Below are positions 50,162-60,543 of a stretch of DNA of 64,000 nucleotides, one piece after another; the stretch's first letter is position 1, and each line of letters starts with the position of its first letter. Made by a program: the position numbers and the translations under genes. The stretch is from NCBI RefSeq assembly GCF_000219875.1, contig NC_017167.1, forward strand, positions 1,096,765 through 1,160,764. The letters run 5' to 3'. The DNA comes from Alicyclobacillus acidocaldarius subsp. acidocaldarius Tc-4-1 (lineage in GTDB: Bacteria > Bacillota > Bacilli > Alicyclobacillales > Alicyclobacillaceae). The notes under the pieces were generated by a model. The model was not told the origin of the DNA and ran no database searches. It saw only the letters and a list, made by a program, of their open reading frames with translations.

Positions 50162-51326
50162 GTGCCGAAAGTAAGAGCGCCGAAGAAGCTCATTGAAGTG
50201 GCACTGCCGCTTGATGATATTAATGCCGAAGCTGCGAGGGAGAAATCCATTCGTCACGGCCATCCTTCCACTCTGCATCTGTGGTGGGCGCGTCGTCCCT
50301 TGGCGGCAGCACGGGCGGTTCTGTTTGCACAGTTGGTGAATGATCCCGGCGGTGAACGCGGCTACAAACCTGGCATGACGAAAGAACAGGCGCAAAGAGA
50401 ACGCGAACGTCTGTTCGATATCATGCGCCGCTTGGTGAAGTGGGAGAACTCAAACAACGAAGAAGTCCTGCGCGAAGCTCGTGAAGAGATCTTGAAGAGC
50501 TGGCGGGAGACTTGTGAGATGAACAAGGGGTTGCCGGGATTTGATCCGGACAAGCTGCCCGCTTTTCACGATCCGTTTGCGGGCGGCGGTTCTATCCCGC
50601 TTGAGGCGCAACGTTTAGGACTGCAAGCCTACGCATCGGACCTGAATCCGGTGGCCGTTTTGATCAACAAGGCGCTGATCGAAATTCCACCGAAGTTTGC
50701 GGGAAGGCCGCCTGTCAATCCAGAGGCGCGGTCCAAAATGGGACTGCTCGAAGAGGAGTGCAAAGGCGCGCGTGGATTGGCGGAGGACATTCGATACTAC
50801 GGCAAATGGATGCGCGACGAAGCATTCAAGCGCATCGGTCACCTGTATCCGCAGGTGGAATTGCCACCCGAACATGGGGGTGGCAAGGCCACGGTCATCG
50901 CATGGCTTTGGGCACGGACGGTCAAGAGTCCGAATCCGGCGTACAGTCATGTGGATGTACCGTTGATTAGCTCCTTTTGGCTTTCTAAGAAGAAGGGAAA
51001 AGAGGTGTTTATTCAACCTGTCGTCAATGGAGATAGATATTCATTTACCGTCGTGTCTGGTTTAGCAACAGGAAACTTGAAAGAGATCGATGCTGGAACT
51101 ACATGGGTGGCTGAGAATGGAAGAAAGATAAAGGCGACATTCAAATGCATTGTATCTGGAAGTCCGATTAAAGCTGACTACATCGACGAGCAGGCGAATT
51201 GCGGTAAGATGGGGTTCCGGCTAATGGCCGTTGTGGTGCAGGGGAGGCACGGTCGAATTTATTTGGCACCAGATGTTATCGACGTAGACTCCCTGCAACG
51301 AGAAATACACACCTATTTTTGTAGAG
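50162..51326 (+). pseudogene. DUF1156 DNA adenine methylase, 5' part (interrupted by IS)
   Basis: Start GTG 50162. The DUF1156 N-terminus [20 protein letters not shown], then [20 protein letters not shown], is unmistakable, and the SAM-binding motif I is [18 protein letters not shown] (about residue 137). The frame runs into the IS1634-type element at 51327 after TYFCR. Removing the element and one AGAG restores a 971-residue gene with 53290-55040, a normal length for the family. The catalytic DPPY motif is in the downstream part, so this half alone cannot methylate. Confidence 0.93.
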
Positions 51327-53285
51327 ACCCACATTTCGCGCCCGTTTTTGGGCTTGTGTTCATTTTCGACAGGAATTTTGATTCCACACGTGGAATTGGA
51401 TAGCCCGTCGTATCTTCGTGCGGGAGGCTTTCCAGTTGTTCGGTCCAGTTCGCTCGTATGTCATGGGGCCTGCGCCCGTTTTAGCCAGACTGATCGACGA
51501 ATTGAAGTGGGTAGAGATCATCGACGAGTTCGTGCCACGTCCGGATAGCAAGCTGTCCATCGGGTTGCGTACCAAGGCGTTGCTAGTTAATATCGGCACG
51601 AACCGCGAAGCCCTCTACCGAGTGGAGGAGTTCTACGCGCAACGGGATGTGGAAGTCCTGCTTGGAAACGGCGTCTCCGCAGACGATCTCCATGATGACG
51701 CTTTGGCCCGGGCTCTGGATGCCTTGTACGACGCAGGTCTCGAGGCATTATACGCGCGTATCGCCCTACACACGCTACGCAGACTCCGGGTGCTCAGCGA
51801 TTCCAACGAACTCATCCCCATCCATGCGGATACCACGTCGCTCTCTGTGACAGGCGAGTACCTGGACCAAACAGCGTTTCGCATTGACCGGGGATTCTCC
51901 AAGGACCACCGGCCTGATCTCAAGCAAATTGTGTTTGGACTTTGCACCGTCCATGGTCTGGGGCTATGCGCGAACGTCAACCCTGGGAACTTGGACGATC
52001 ACACATGGAATTTCGAGAACATCCAGCAACTCCTGAGCCAGCTCGATGAGGAGACGCGAAAGAGAAGCGTCTACGTCGCGGACGCGGCGTTGGTGACGAA
52101 GGACAACCTTGAGCTTTTGGCGGAGGAAGACATCCATTTCATCTCACGACTGCCGGGGACGTATAAGCTGTCCGAGGACCTGAAGAGAGCGGCATGGGAG
52201 AAAGAAAACAGCTGGAAAGAAGTCGGTCGGCTCGCTGAGGCGGAAGACAGCGCCCATTACAGGATCCAGGCCTTCCGTCGCACGCTGTACGGGCGAACGT
52301 ATCGATTCGTGGTGGTGCGCTCCTCCAGCCTGGATACCCGGAAGGAGCGCAAGCTCGAAGAGGTGCTCAAGCGTGAGAAGGCTGCGCTGGAGAAAGCGGC
52401 CAAGGCGATGAACCAAAACGTCTACAGTTGTGAACAAGATGCACAGATGGCCATGCAGACCTTCATGCACGAACACCGTGCCACTTTGCATCCCATCTCC
52501 GCCCGCATATGTGCCGAGCAGGTGCAGGAAAAACGCGCGCGCCGCGGTCGCCCGCGCAAAGATGACCCGCCACCGCCGGTGCATACACAGTACCGTGTGG
52601 AAGTGGAGATCTTACCGCCTTCTGAGGAGCGGGTTCAGCAGTGGCGAGAGAAGGAAGCGACGTTTGTGCTCATCACCGACATCCGCGATGATCAGCGTGT
52701 GTCAGATGAACAGATCCTCCGCCTGTATAAGGAACAACACGAGGTGGAGGCGCGTTTTCGATATCTGAAAAGCCCGTATCACGTGGGTCCCATCTACCTG
52801 CATAAGCCGACACGGGTGAAAGCGTTCGGTTTCGTCATGCTGTTATCCCTACTCTTGTATAGTGTATTGGAATATCTCATCCGAGAGAAGATGAAACGGG
52901 AAACGGAACCGCTCATGCTGCCAGGCAAACGAAAGAGTTTTCGTCCAACAGGGTTGGCCATCCTCGAGATGCTGGATGGAATGACGACCGTGCACATGCA
53001 GGTCGGCGACACGTGGCAGCGAGTACCTGCAACGCCTCATAATCCTCAGATCATGAGGGTTCTTAAGCTGCTGAACATGGACCTGAGCATCTACACGGAA
53101 GCGCAAAAGACGGCTTGATCAACGTTTGGGGCCGTGTGCACAGGGTTTCCAAAACTGAACATTTCTCAAAAAGATCGCGCTTTCGATATCCTACACCCTT
53201 CCAGTCCCACAGTCGTCGGACGCTCAGATGGCTACCTCGCTCGAGTTTCCAGCTAAGTTTCTGTCGCGCGGCGCGAAATGTGGGT
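51327..53285 (+). mobile_element. IS1634-family element
   Basis: 1959 bp. Terminal inverted repeats ACCCACATTTCGCGCC (left from 51327, right ending 53285). A 4-bp direct repeat AGAG flanks it (51323-51326 and 53286-53289). It splits the DUF1156 gene. A 55-bp relic of the same left end is at 7611-7665. Confidence 0.93.
51418..53118 (+). CDS. IS1634-family transposase
   Basis: 566-residue IS4-superfamily transposase. Catalytic blocks: ELIPIHADTTSLSVTG (first Asp), KRSVYVADAALVTKDNLELL (second Asp) and the YREK-type C-terminal block RLYKEQHEVEARFRYLKSP with the Glu, followed by VGPIYLHKPTRVKAFGFV, typical of IS1634. The start is GTG 51418; no strong SD. The gene is full length with no frameshift, so the element may be mobile. 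Confidence 0.93.
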   Translation: MREAFQLFGPVRSYVMGPAPVLARLIDELKWVEIIDEFVPRPDSKLSIGLRTKALLVNIGTNREALYRVEEFYAQRDVEVLLGNGVSADDLHDDALARALDALYDAGLEALYARIALHTLRRLRVLSDSNELIPIHADTTSLSVTGEYLDQTAFRIDRGFSKDHRPDLKQIVFGLCTVHGLGLCANVNPGNLDDHTWNFENIQQLLSQLDEETRKRSVYVADAALVTKDNLELLAEEDIHFISRLPGTYKLSEDLKRAAWEKENSWKEVGRLAEAEDSAHYRIQAFRRTLYGRTYRFVVVRSSSLDTRKERKLEEVLKREKAALEKAAKAMNQNVYSCEQDAQMAMQTFMHEHRATLHPISARICAEQVQEKRARRGRPRKDDPPPPVHTQYRVEVEILPPSEERVQQWREKEATFVLITDIRDDQRVSDEQILRLYKEQHEVEARFRYLKSPYHVGPIYLHKPTRVKAFGFVMLLSLLLYSVLEYLIREKMKRETEPLMLPGKRKSFRPTGLAILEMLDGMTTVHMQVGDTWQRVPATPHNPQIMRVLKLLNMDLSIYTEAQKTA

Positions 53286-53289
53286 AGAG

Positions 53290-55040
53290 AAGATTTTATA
53301 GAAAAGTTACCGCATCAAACCTGCAGAGGGACATTTGCCAGTAACGCACAAGGAAGAAGTTATGGTTTTGTCGAGTTCAAGGATTACTTTACACACAGAC
53401 AGCTGATCGCTCTGAGTACCTTTTCTGATCTCGTTTCAGAAGCACGGAAAAAGGTGTACGAGGATGCACGTAACAGCGGGATGCCGGACGATGGAATAGG
53501 ACTTGAGGATGGTGGTTCAGGTGCGACGGCATATGCGGATGCGGTGGCGGTGTATTTGGCTCTTGCGGTTGATAAATTGGCAGATAGGCTGTCTTCAATA
53601 GCAAGTTGGGATTCATCAAGAGAGAACATTCGTAACACGTTCTCCAGACAAGCCATCCCCATGGTATGGGATTTTGCTGAGGCGAATCCTTTTTCGGACT
53701 CGACGGGAAACTGGATGGCCATGGTAGATTGGGTGTGGGAAGCAGTAGAGAATGCTCCGATGCAAGCAATAGCGGGTGAAGCTCATATTGCGAATGCGCA
53801 GACGCAAACCCTAAGTACAGGCAAAATCGTTTCGACGGATCCTCCGTACTACGACAATATTGGTTACGCGGATCTTTCAGACTTCTTCTATGTATGGCTT
53901 CGACGATCCTTGCACACAGTTCTTCCGGGACTTTTTGCAACGGTTGCTGTCCCGAAGGATGAAGAGTTGGTTGCAACGCCGTATCGCCACGGCACCCGGG
54001 AAGAGGCCAATTCCTTCTTCTTGCAAGGCATGTCAAACGCCATGGACCAATTGGTCCGTTCTGCGCACCCTGCGTTTCCAGTTACGATATATTACGCCTT
54101 TAAGCAGTCTGATACCGATCAGGATGGAACTTCGTCGATCGGTTGGATCGCATTTCTAGAGGCGCTGCTTAGGGCCGGGTTCTCTATCACGGGGACTTGG
54201 CCTCTACGTACTGAGCTGACGAACCGTATCCTTGGGCAGGACAGCAATGCACTCGCTTCTTCCATTGTGATTGTGTGCCGGAAAAGATCGAGTGACGCTG
54301 AAAAGGTATCACGAAGGCATTTTCTCCGAGAGCTCAATACCGTAATCCCCGATGCACTTTCGGAGATGGTGAACGGGGGCACGGGTCGGTCGCCTATCGC
54401 CGCAGTCGATCTCCAACAAGCTGCGATTGGCCCCGGTATGGCCGTATTCTCCAAATACGCCGCAGTGCTTGAAGCAGATGGGTCACCGATGACGGTGAAG
54501 ACGGCTTTACAGTTAATTAATCGAATTGTTGACTCTTATTTGCATGCCTCCGATGCGGAGGTCGACGCCAACACGTTATTTTGCATAAACTGGTTCGACC
54601 AATTCGGATGGTCAGAGGCTGACTTCGGGCGTGCCGACGTCTTGGCGCGTGCCAAGGGGACGAGTGTGGATGCGGTACGCGCTGGGGATGTTCTGACTGC
54701 GGGTCATGGCAAAGTCCGATTGCTGCGGTGGCAGGAGTATCCGTCCGATTGGAGGCCGGGCCAGGAGCATGACACACCCGTATGGGAGGCGCTCCATCAT
54801 CTGATCCGTGCACTCCAACTGGAAGGTGAGCAGACTGCGGGAGAGCTGCTTGCGGGCATGTACGGTCTTTCCGAGTCTATCCGCTCATTGGCGTATCGGC
54901 TCTATACATTGTGTGAGCGCAAGGGATGGGCGGAAGAGGCAAGGGCATACAACGAACTGATTGCGAGTTGGGATGCCATTGCCGAAGTGGCTCAAAAGAC
55001 TGGGCTGTCGGGTTCTCAATTAACTCTGGATGTGGAATAG
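53290..55040 (+). pseudogene. DUF1156 DNA adenine methylase, 3' part
   Basis: Continuation of the gene at 50162-51326, in frame once the IS and one AGAG are removed (TYFCREDFIEKLPHQT across the joint). Holds the catalytic motif IV as STDPPYYDNIGYADLSDFFY and a C-terminal region ending LTLDVE. An open frame from 53115 passes through the IS end but has no plausible SD, so this half is probably not made. It ends 15 bp before the DUF499 start. Confidence 0.92.
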
Positions 55041-55055
55041 GACGGAGTGATGATC

Positions 55056-56404
55056 ATGCTTCTCAAGCCTTGGCGCGAGGTGGCCGTGCCGCATGAGGAT
55101 GTGTTGCGCGGGACCTTTCAGCAGTCAGAGTTTGCGGCCGATTTGACACGTGTTCACAATGGCACGGCGACGGATGAATATCGGGATCCGAAGCTGTTTT
55201 ACGCTCGGACCTACATCACCGAAGGTATGCGTTTGCTTCTTGACTCCATCGTGCGTCGTCTGTGTGGCATTGGCGGAGAGCCAGTGGTGCAGCTCCAGAC
55301 AGCGTTCGGAGGAGGCAAGACCCATACCCTGCTGGCCGTGTATCACCTGGCCAAAGGAGAAGTGCCTTTACACGAGTTGCATGGCGTCGGTCCTATCGTC
55401 GACGCCGTCGGTGTCGTGGAGGTTCCAAAAGCCAGGGTTGTGGTGCTTGACGGCAATCAATTGTCTCCGAACCAGCCGCAAATGCGCGATGGACAGCCTG
55501 TACGGACGATGTGGGGGGAACTGGCGTGGCAGCTTGGTACGTGGGCCGCGTATGAGCGAATCAGGAAATCCGACGAATCGGGGACGTCCCCAGGCAAGGG
55601 AGTGCTGTCGGCACTCCTAGAGGAACACGCTCCTTGCGTCATTCTCATGGACGAGCTCGTGGCGTACCTTCGCCAATTCGAAGAGGGCCGTCAGTATACG
55701 GGCGGAACCTTCGAATCGAACTTGTCCTTCATTCAAGCGCTGACGGAGGCGGTAAAGGCCGTCCCGAACGCGATGGTGCTTGCATCGTTGCCCGAATCCG
55801 AGCTCGAGCTCGGAGGTCCGCGTGCTCAGTTGACCCTCGACAGCTTGGAGAAGATATTCGGCCGAGTACAGGCCCTTTGGAAACCGGTTGGTACCGAAGA
55901 AGCATTCGAGATTGTTCGGCGCCGACTATTTTCCGCGATCGCGGACGAGCGGGCGATGGAAGAAACCTGCCAAGCGTACATGCAGATGTACCTGCAGCAT
56001 GCCGGTGAGTTTCCACCGGAGACACAGGAAAGTCGGTATTTGGAACGCTTGCGGGCTTCATATCCGATTCACCCAGCGGTCTTCGACGCCTTGTACAACG
56101 TTTGGTCGTCAATGGATAAATTCCAGCGGACACGCGGTGTCCTGCGCCTGATGGCAAAGGCGATTCACAAACTGTGGGCGGACGGCAACGCATCGCCGAT
56201 GATCCAACCTGCTGATTTGCCCATCGACTTTGCGGACGTGCGCAACGACCTCTTGTACTATCTTCCGCAGGGATGGGACCCTGTCGTAGAACGGGATGTG
56301 GACGGTCCAAGGTCAGAGACCGCAAGACTCGACCGTGATACCCGATTTGGTGCGGTTCAAGCAGCAAGGCGCGTTGCACGCACGATTTTTCTCAATACGG
56401 CACC
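55056..56404 (+). pseudogene. DUF499 ATPase, truncated by IS21
   Basis: About 450 residues of a protein class that normally exceeds 900. Walker A is [18 protein letters not shown] (GGGKT at 85-89), and [15 protein letters not shown] looks like Walker B. The N-terminus [20 protein letters not shown] is typical for DUF499. ATG 55056 has CGGAG 8 nt upstream. IS21 starts at 56405 and the rest of the gene does not reappear beyond it, so the 3' half has been deleted. With the helicase and DUF1156 genes it formed one operon. Confidence 0.9.
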
Positions 56405-56479
56405 TGTCAACAGCGGATTAAAACTCCCCAAAAAAATCGCGCCCGATTCCTCAAAAACAGCGGATTCGATTCCCCAAAA

Positions 56480-57295
56480 TCATCGCGATTCGTTCCCCAC
56501 ACATGTGTTCGCTTCGTCTCTTGTTGCCGAGAATCCGTGCGTAACGCCAGCTCGCAGCTTGTCTTTCATGCGGTAACTGTTGCCACGGATATTCACGGTC
56601 GTTGCATGATGCAACAAACGGTCGAGTAAGGCGGCAGCCAGGACCTGGTCGCCAAAGAGCGTTCCCCAATTCGTGAAACTCGTGTTGGACGTGATGAGCA
56701 ACGACCCTCGCTCGTACCTCTCTGAGACCAGCCGGAAAAAGTTCGCGGCGTCGAGCGCGTCAAGAGGCAAGTAGCCCACCTCATCACAGATCAGAATCTT
56801 TGGCTGCGTATAGACTCGGAGCCGCCTGTCCAGCCGCCCTTCTTGGTAGGCTCGGCGTAAATCGCTCACGAGTTTCTGCATGGTGACGAAGTAGACGCTC
56901 ATCCGCTGGCGAATCGCCTCCATGCCGAGGGCCACGGCCAAATGCGTCTTTCCCACCCCTGGAGGCCCTAGGAAAATCACGTTTCCGCATTCTTGGACAA
57001 ACGTTAGCGTTGCGAGCTCTCGGATTTGGCGCTCATCCACAGATGGCTGGAACGAGAAGTCGAAGTCGGCGAGTGTCTTGTGGAACGGGAAGTTCGCCAA
57101 GCGCAGCCGAGCCTGCATGGCCCGGCTGTGCCGCTCCTCCTGCTCAGCCTCCAGCAAACGCTGGAGAAATGCGACATAGGTCGCCTCTTGCCCGGCGGCC
57201 CACTCCACGCACGCCGGCAAGACGGCAGCAGCTCGCTTCAAGCCCAGGTCCAACAGTTGTTCCTCGACCTGAGCGACCACCAATGCCTCGCTCAT
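56480..57295 (-). CDS. istB: IS21 helper ATPase IstB
   Basis: 271-residue AAA+ ATPase. Walker [20 protein letters not shown], Walker [14 protein letters not shown], and the DnaC-like [18 protein letters not shown] segment are present. It overlaps istA by 4 nt (start ATG 57295). IstB prepares target DNA and activates the IstA transposase. The C-terminus reads into the terminal repeats of the element. Intact. Confidence 0.95.
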   Translation of the reverse strand: MSEALVVAQVEEQLLDLGLKRAAAVLPACVEWAAGQEATYVAFLQRLLEAEQEERHSRAMQARLRLANFPFHKTLADFDFSFQPSVDERQIRELATLTFVQECGNVIFLGPPGVGKTHLAVALGMEAIRQRMSVYFVTMQKLVSDLRRAYQEGRLDRRLRVYTQPKILICDEVGYLPLDALDAANFFRLVSERYERGSLLITSNTSFTNWGTLFGDQVLAAALLDRLLHHATTVNIRGNSYRMKDKLRAGVTHGFSATRDEANTCVGNESR

Positions 57296-58533
57296 TGCAC
57301 ATGACCTCCCATGGCGATCTGTTCATAGACCCCAAGCTCGCGCTGCTCCACGTCCGGATCGACTTGCCATCCCGCTGTCTTACCCCGCGCTGGATTCGCG
57401 GTGTCCCGAGGGAGGTTCTTGTAGTGCTCGGGATCCGTGGAGATTTGATGCTTGCCGGACAGCACGCAATGTTCTGCAATCACCTGTCCGCCGTACTCGA
57501 TTTGCAGGCGGCCAGACTCGAATTCCCGAACCAGGACCGTGTGGCCCACGTACCGCCAGGGAACAGTGTACAAGTTCGTGTTCCAGGAGACCCGGCAGTC
57601 ACTCATCACCTTCCGAAGACCTGCACAAGCCAACATATATGGGGTGGCCGGTAGCGGTTGCAGCTTCTCAGCTTGAAACCGCACGATGGGCTGTTCATGT
57701 GTCGTTCCGTGGATGCGGACGTTGGCGACGTGATCGCGCCACCACGCGACCTGTCGGTTCAAATCCGCTTCGTCCACAAAGGCAACTGGCCAGAAGTTGT
57801 CCCGGATATAGCGAATGGGCCGTTCTACCTTGCCTTTGGTCTGGCTCCGGCGAGGCCGACATGCCTTGGGTACGAATCCGTAGAACTTGGCAAAATCGAG
57901 ATACGCCGGTTGCCAGTCCACGTGACCCTGACCGTCATTGGCGACGACCAAAGACGAACAGTTGTCGCTGAGAATCACCCGAGGCACACCGCCAAAGAAC
58001 TCCAGCGCGTTGCGAAGGGCCTGAAGGATGTGCAGTTGGTCTGCCGCTTTGATAAACTCAACGTAGAGCATGCGGGAGTAGGCGAGTACCATGGCGAAGG
58101 CCCAAATCGTTCGTCGCTGACCGTGCGAATCGTAGTAGGGGAAGGCCCCCAAGTCGATCTGGGCTTGTTCACCAGGGTCCGACTCATAGCGTTCCGTGGC
58201 CTTGGCAGAGACCACCGGGCGAAGGGGCTTCATGAACTCTCGCAGGACGGTGATCCCGCCGGTATAGCCCTGCTCCCGAATCTCTCGTAGAATTCGTACA
58301 GCGTTGAGCACACCAAGTTGCATGCGCTGCTTCACGTAATCTTTGTAGGGCTCCAGCTTGGAACCTTTCTTTCGCTCCCCACGCGACGCTCTTTCGCCCT
58401 GCTTCTCCTCCACCGATGAATTCAGTGCACTGCGAATGGTCTTTCGGTCATAGCCGAATCTTCTGGCCAGCTCCGAGATGCTGACGCCTGCCTCGTAGAG
58501 TTGCCTGATTTCCATCCTCTCGTCCTCCCTCAT
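57292..58533 (-). CDS. istA: IS21 transposase IstA
   Basis: 413-residue DDE transposase. N-terminal helix-turn-helix SISELARRFGYDRKTIRSAL; integrase core with AQIDLGAFPYYDSHG (first Asp), VILSDNCSSLVV (second Asp) and the Glu in SQTKGKVERPIRYIRDNF (the KGKVER motif). ATG 58533 has GGGAGGT 8 nt upstream; ATG 58515 is another well-placed start. Open throughout. It reads toward istB. Confidence 0.94.
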   Translation of the reverse strand: MREDERMEIRQLYEAGVSISELARRFGYDRKTIRSALNSSVEEKQGERASRGERKKGSKLEPYKDYVKQRMQLGVLNAVRILREIREQGYTGGITVLREFMKPLRPVVSAKATERYESDPGEQAQIDLGAFPYYDSHGQRRTIWAFAMVLAYSRMLYVEFIKAADQLHILQALRNALEFFGGVPRVILSDNCSSLVVANDGQGHVDWQPAYLDFAKFYGFVPKACRPRRSQTKGKVERPIRYIRDNFWPVAFVDEADLNRQVAWWRDHVANVRIHGTTHEQPIVRFQAEKLQPLPATPYMLACAGLRKVMSDCRVSWNTNLYTVPWRYVGHTVLVREFESGRLQIEYGGQVIAEHCVLSGKHQISTDPEHYKNLPRDTANPARGKTAGWQVDPDVEQRELGVYEQIAMGGHVQ

Positions 58534-58691
58534 AACGGGCACCTCCCATGAATGGATGACAGGTGCCACGATTCGACATGGGGTGTGGGGAATTCATCCC
58601 GATGATTTTGAGGAATTGAGGCCGATGATCTTGGGGAATTCTCATCCGATGTTATTGGGGATTTTACAACCGATGTTGACAAGGACTCCCG

Positions 58692-59898
58692 AACCCGGTC
58701 GCTGAGATACACTCGCTCCCGGGTTTCCTTCTTTCCCAGACACGCGGTTTTCAATGGGCAGTTTTGGCAATCGGTTTGCGAAAAGTAGTACAGAAACCCG
58801 CCTTTGAAAGGCGTTTTTCCGCTCGTCTCCTTCCGTCCTGGGCACACAAAGGTGTCTTTCCGAGGCCGATAACGGAATCGTGTCTTCGCCAGGACACCGG
58901 CGTTTCGTGAAGGAATCTCCGGCTTTGCGCCATGGCTGCGAATGGCGTTTCGATTCCCGATCGAGTCATAGCCTTTGTCGGCCACCACCGAAGTAAACCG
59001 ATGCCCTTTGCGGACGTCCTGTTCAAGCAGTTCTGGCAGGTGCTCTCCTTCGTGTTCGTTCCCGCTCAATATTTGAACAGAAGTGACAATCCCAGAGGCA
59101 TCCATGGACGCGTGGGCTTTGTAACCAAAAAACGGAGTCCGTTTGTTTTTGAATCCCCACCTGCCGTCCGGGTCGATCAAGTTGGTCACACCCCCTTCCC
59201 CCGACAGAATCTGTGCCACCGTGTCCCGCAAAGACTGCAATTCCGTATGGCCCGCAGCATCAACCGCGTCGAGCAAGTGTTGGGTCAACTTCTCCTCTTT
59301 GGCCAGGTCCGGCTCGGATGCATTCGTGTACTCTTCTTGTAGCTGGTTCGCCGTCTCCGCAGCGGTCTTGGCATCTATGCGCTCCCAAGCACGGAACAGA
59401 CGCCGCCGTGCAGCACGGAGTAACTCCTTCCGGTTTTGTACGGCTGCATTCGCCGAAATCACCGTGGCATCCACACACTGCCGTTTCCCTTCAAGAAGCC
59501 CCTTTTGGCGGGCCTGTTCCACGATGCGGTCCAATAGCCGGGCGCATCGTTCAGGTCCCAGTCGGCGGCGGAACACGACCAGGGTGGAGTCGTCAGGGGT
59601 ATCGTCATCCAGAGAAAAGTGGGCAAAAGGCACGATACAACAGGTTGTACCGCAGCTCCTCTGCAACCCGTACGTCTGACAGGTTGTAGAAGTACGCGAG
59701 AAACAGCACACGCAGGAGCTGTTCAGGCGCATAGGCAGGACGGCCATGATGGAGACTATACAGATCGCGGGTTTCTTCTTCCACGAAAGAAAAGTCGATA
59801 TGTTGGTCAATGGCAAGAAGAATGTGATTCTCCGGCAACAGCTTTCGAATCAACCAGTCATCCCATAGCGAACGTGAATCCGGGAAGCGCGTGAGCAT
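58692..59898 (-). pseudogene. IS1182-like transposase, frameshifted and 3'-truncated
   Basis: Begins MLTRFPDSRSLWDDWLIRKL, continues DFSFVEEETRDLYSLHHGRP, then breaks at 59625-59628, where removing one A (T on the coding strand) restores YRAFAHFSLDDDTPDDSTLV. Catalytic blocks follow: QCVDATVISANAAVQN, FFGYKAHASMDASGIV, VVADKGYDSIGNRN and the zinc-finger-like CQNCPLKTACLG. It ends in the IS21 end after RVYLSDRVRESL. The frameshift is a single homopolymer base. Confidence 0.85.
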
Positions 59899-59903
59899 GA
59901 GGA

Positions 59904-60236
59904 TCAGTCCTCCAGCATCAGACGGCGATTGTACTCGCCCAGTTTCTGTAGCGCCTCTCGCGCGGCGCGAAAACGCTCAACCCCAGTGCGTACGGCATCC
60001 ACTTTGTCGGCGGGGACGTGGCAGGTACGCGTCCGGCCATTCTCCGACCACGTCAGCAGGTAGTACGGCCCGTGTTTTTGCCCGGAATGGCAGATGCAAT
60101 TGGGTTTGCCACAAGTGCGGTAGGTTTCGACAAGTGAGCCAGCGATCGCTCCATCGAGATGAGCGAGCAAGTGTTGCTGTTGACGATTTCGATGTAGGAC
60201 GAGGATGCTTCTTTTAGACAAAGGGATCACCACCAA
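59904..60236 (-). CDS. DUF6788 protein (IS passenger)
   Basis: 110 residues with the family core SLVETYRTCGKPNCICHSGQ followed by KHGPYYLLTWSENGRTRTCH. The C-x3-P-x-C-x-C cluster suggests metal binding. The start is TTG 60236 with a weak SD. The stop lies 5 bp before the transposase start, so the two are co-transcribed. Proteins of this family are commonly found beside IS transposases; their role in transposition is unknown. Confidence 0.75.
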   Translation of the reverse strand: MVVIPLSKRSILVLHRNRQQQHLLAHLDGAIAGSLVETYRTCGKPNCICHSGQKHGPYYLLTWSENGRTRTCHVPADKVDAVRTGVERFRAAREALQKLGEYNRRLMLED

Positions 60237-60304
60237 TCCGATGTGTTATACACATATAAGAATACCGTGAAATCGCCCAATGAACAATGACTTTTTCAGA
60301 GCTC

Positions 60305-60327
60305 TCGTTTCAATCCGCTGTTGACAG
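60305..60327 (-). mobile_element. Relic of an IS21 end, inverted relative to 56405
   Basis: On the minus strand TGTCAACAGCGGATT (60327-60313) equals the first 15 bases of the IS21 element at 56405, and the next five differ by one base. It stands directly beside the outer end of the IS1182-type element. A second IS21 copy in inverted orientation once ended here and was lost. Confidence 0.65.
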
Positions 60328-60543
60328 ATTGACTAATGCAGTTTTTAACGATTTGGCCGAGTAAGGGGCTATCAACATATCATGTTTGAGATTTGGGTGT
60401 CACTTTGGGAGTCAGCTCATCGAAAATCGTCTTTGCTCAGGTCCACTCTCCGCAAAGCACAAGTGCCGAAATCCCAAGCAGGACAAGGCTTTTCGGACCT
60501 GAGCACAACTCGGCGGTACTCCACGAAATAGGGTATTTTGACT
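60328..60543. other. Island right edge without recognisable gene
   Basis: 216 bp between the IS21 relic and the right attachment repeat. Frames are short on both strands, and no integrase, promoter or RNA is recognised. Confidence 0.5.

Larger units (their letters stand above)
56405..58681 (-). mobile_element. IS21-family element
   Basis: 2277 bp with ends TGTCAACAGCGGATT (left) and TGTCAACATCGGTTG (right, reverse complement), each followed by repeats of a CCCCAAAAT/ATCGCG type, the multiple transposase sites expected in IS21. The flanks ACGGCACC and AGGACTCC are unrelated, so no target duplication is present and at least one side has been rearranged. istA and istB are intact. Confidence 0.92.
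58682..60308 (-). mobile_element. IS1182-type element carrying DUF6788, truncated by IS21
   Basis: From its upstream end at 60308 (GAGCTCTCGT) the element contains DUF6788 (59904-60236) and a transposase (59898 down to the IS21 joint at 58682). The last part of the transposase and the distal end are missing. A second broken copy of its upstream end is at 461-636. Both DUF6788 and the transposase are read on the minus strand. Confidence 0.82.

Noticed and set aside
56405-60308. Composite transposon formed by IS21 and the IS1182-type element
   Set aside because: The two are different families with no matching ends or target duplication, and the segment holds no cargo beyond IS genes.
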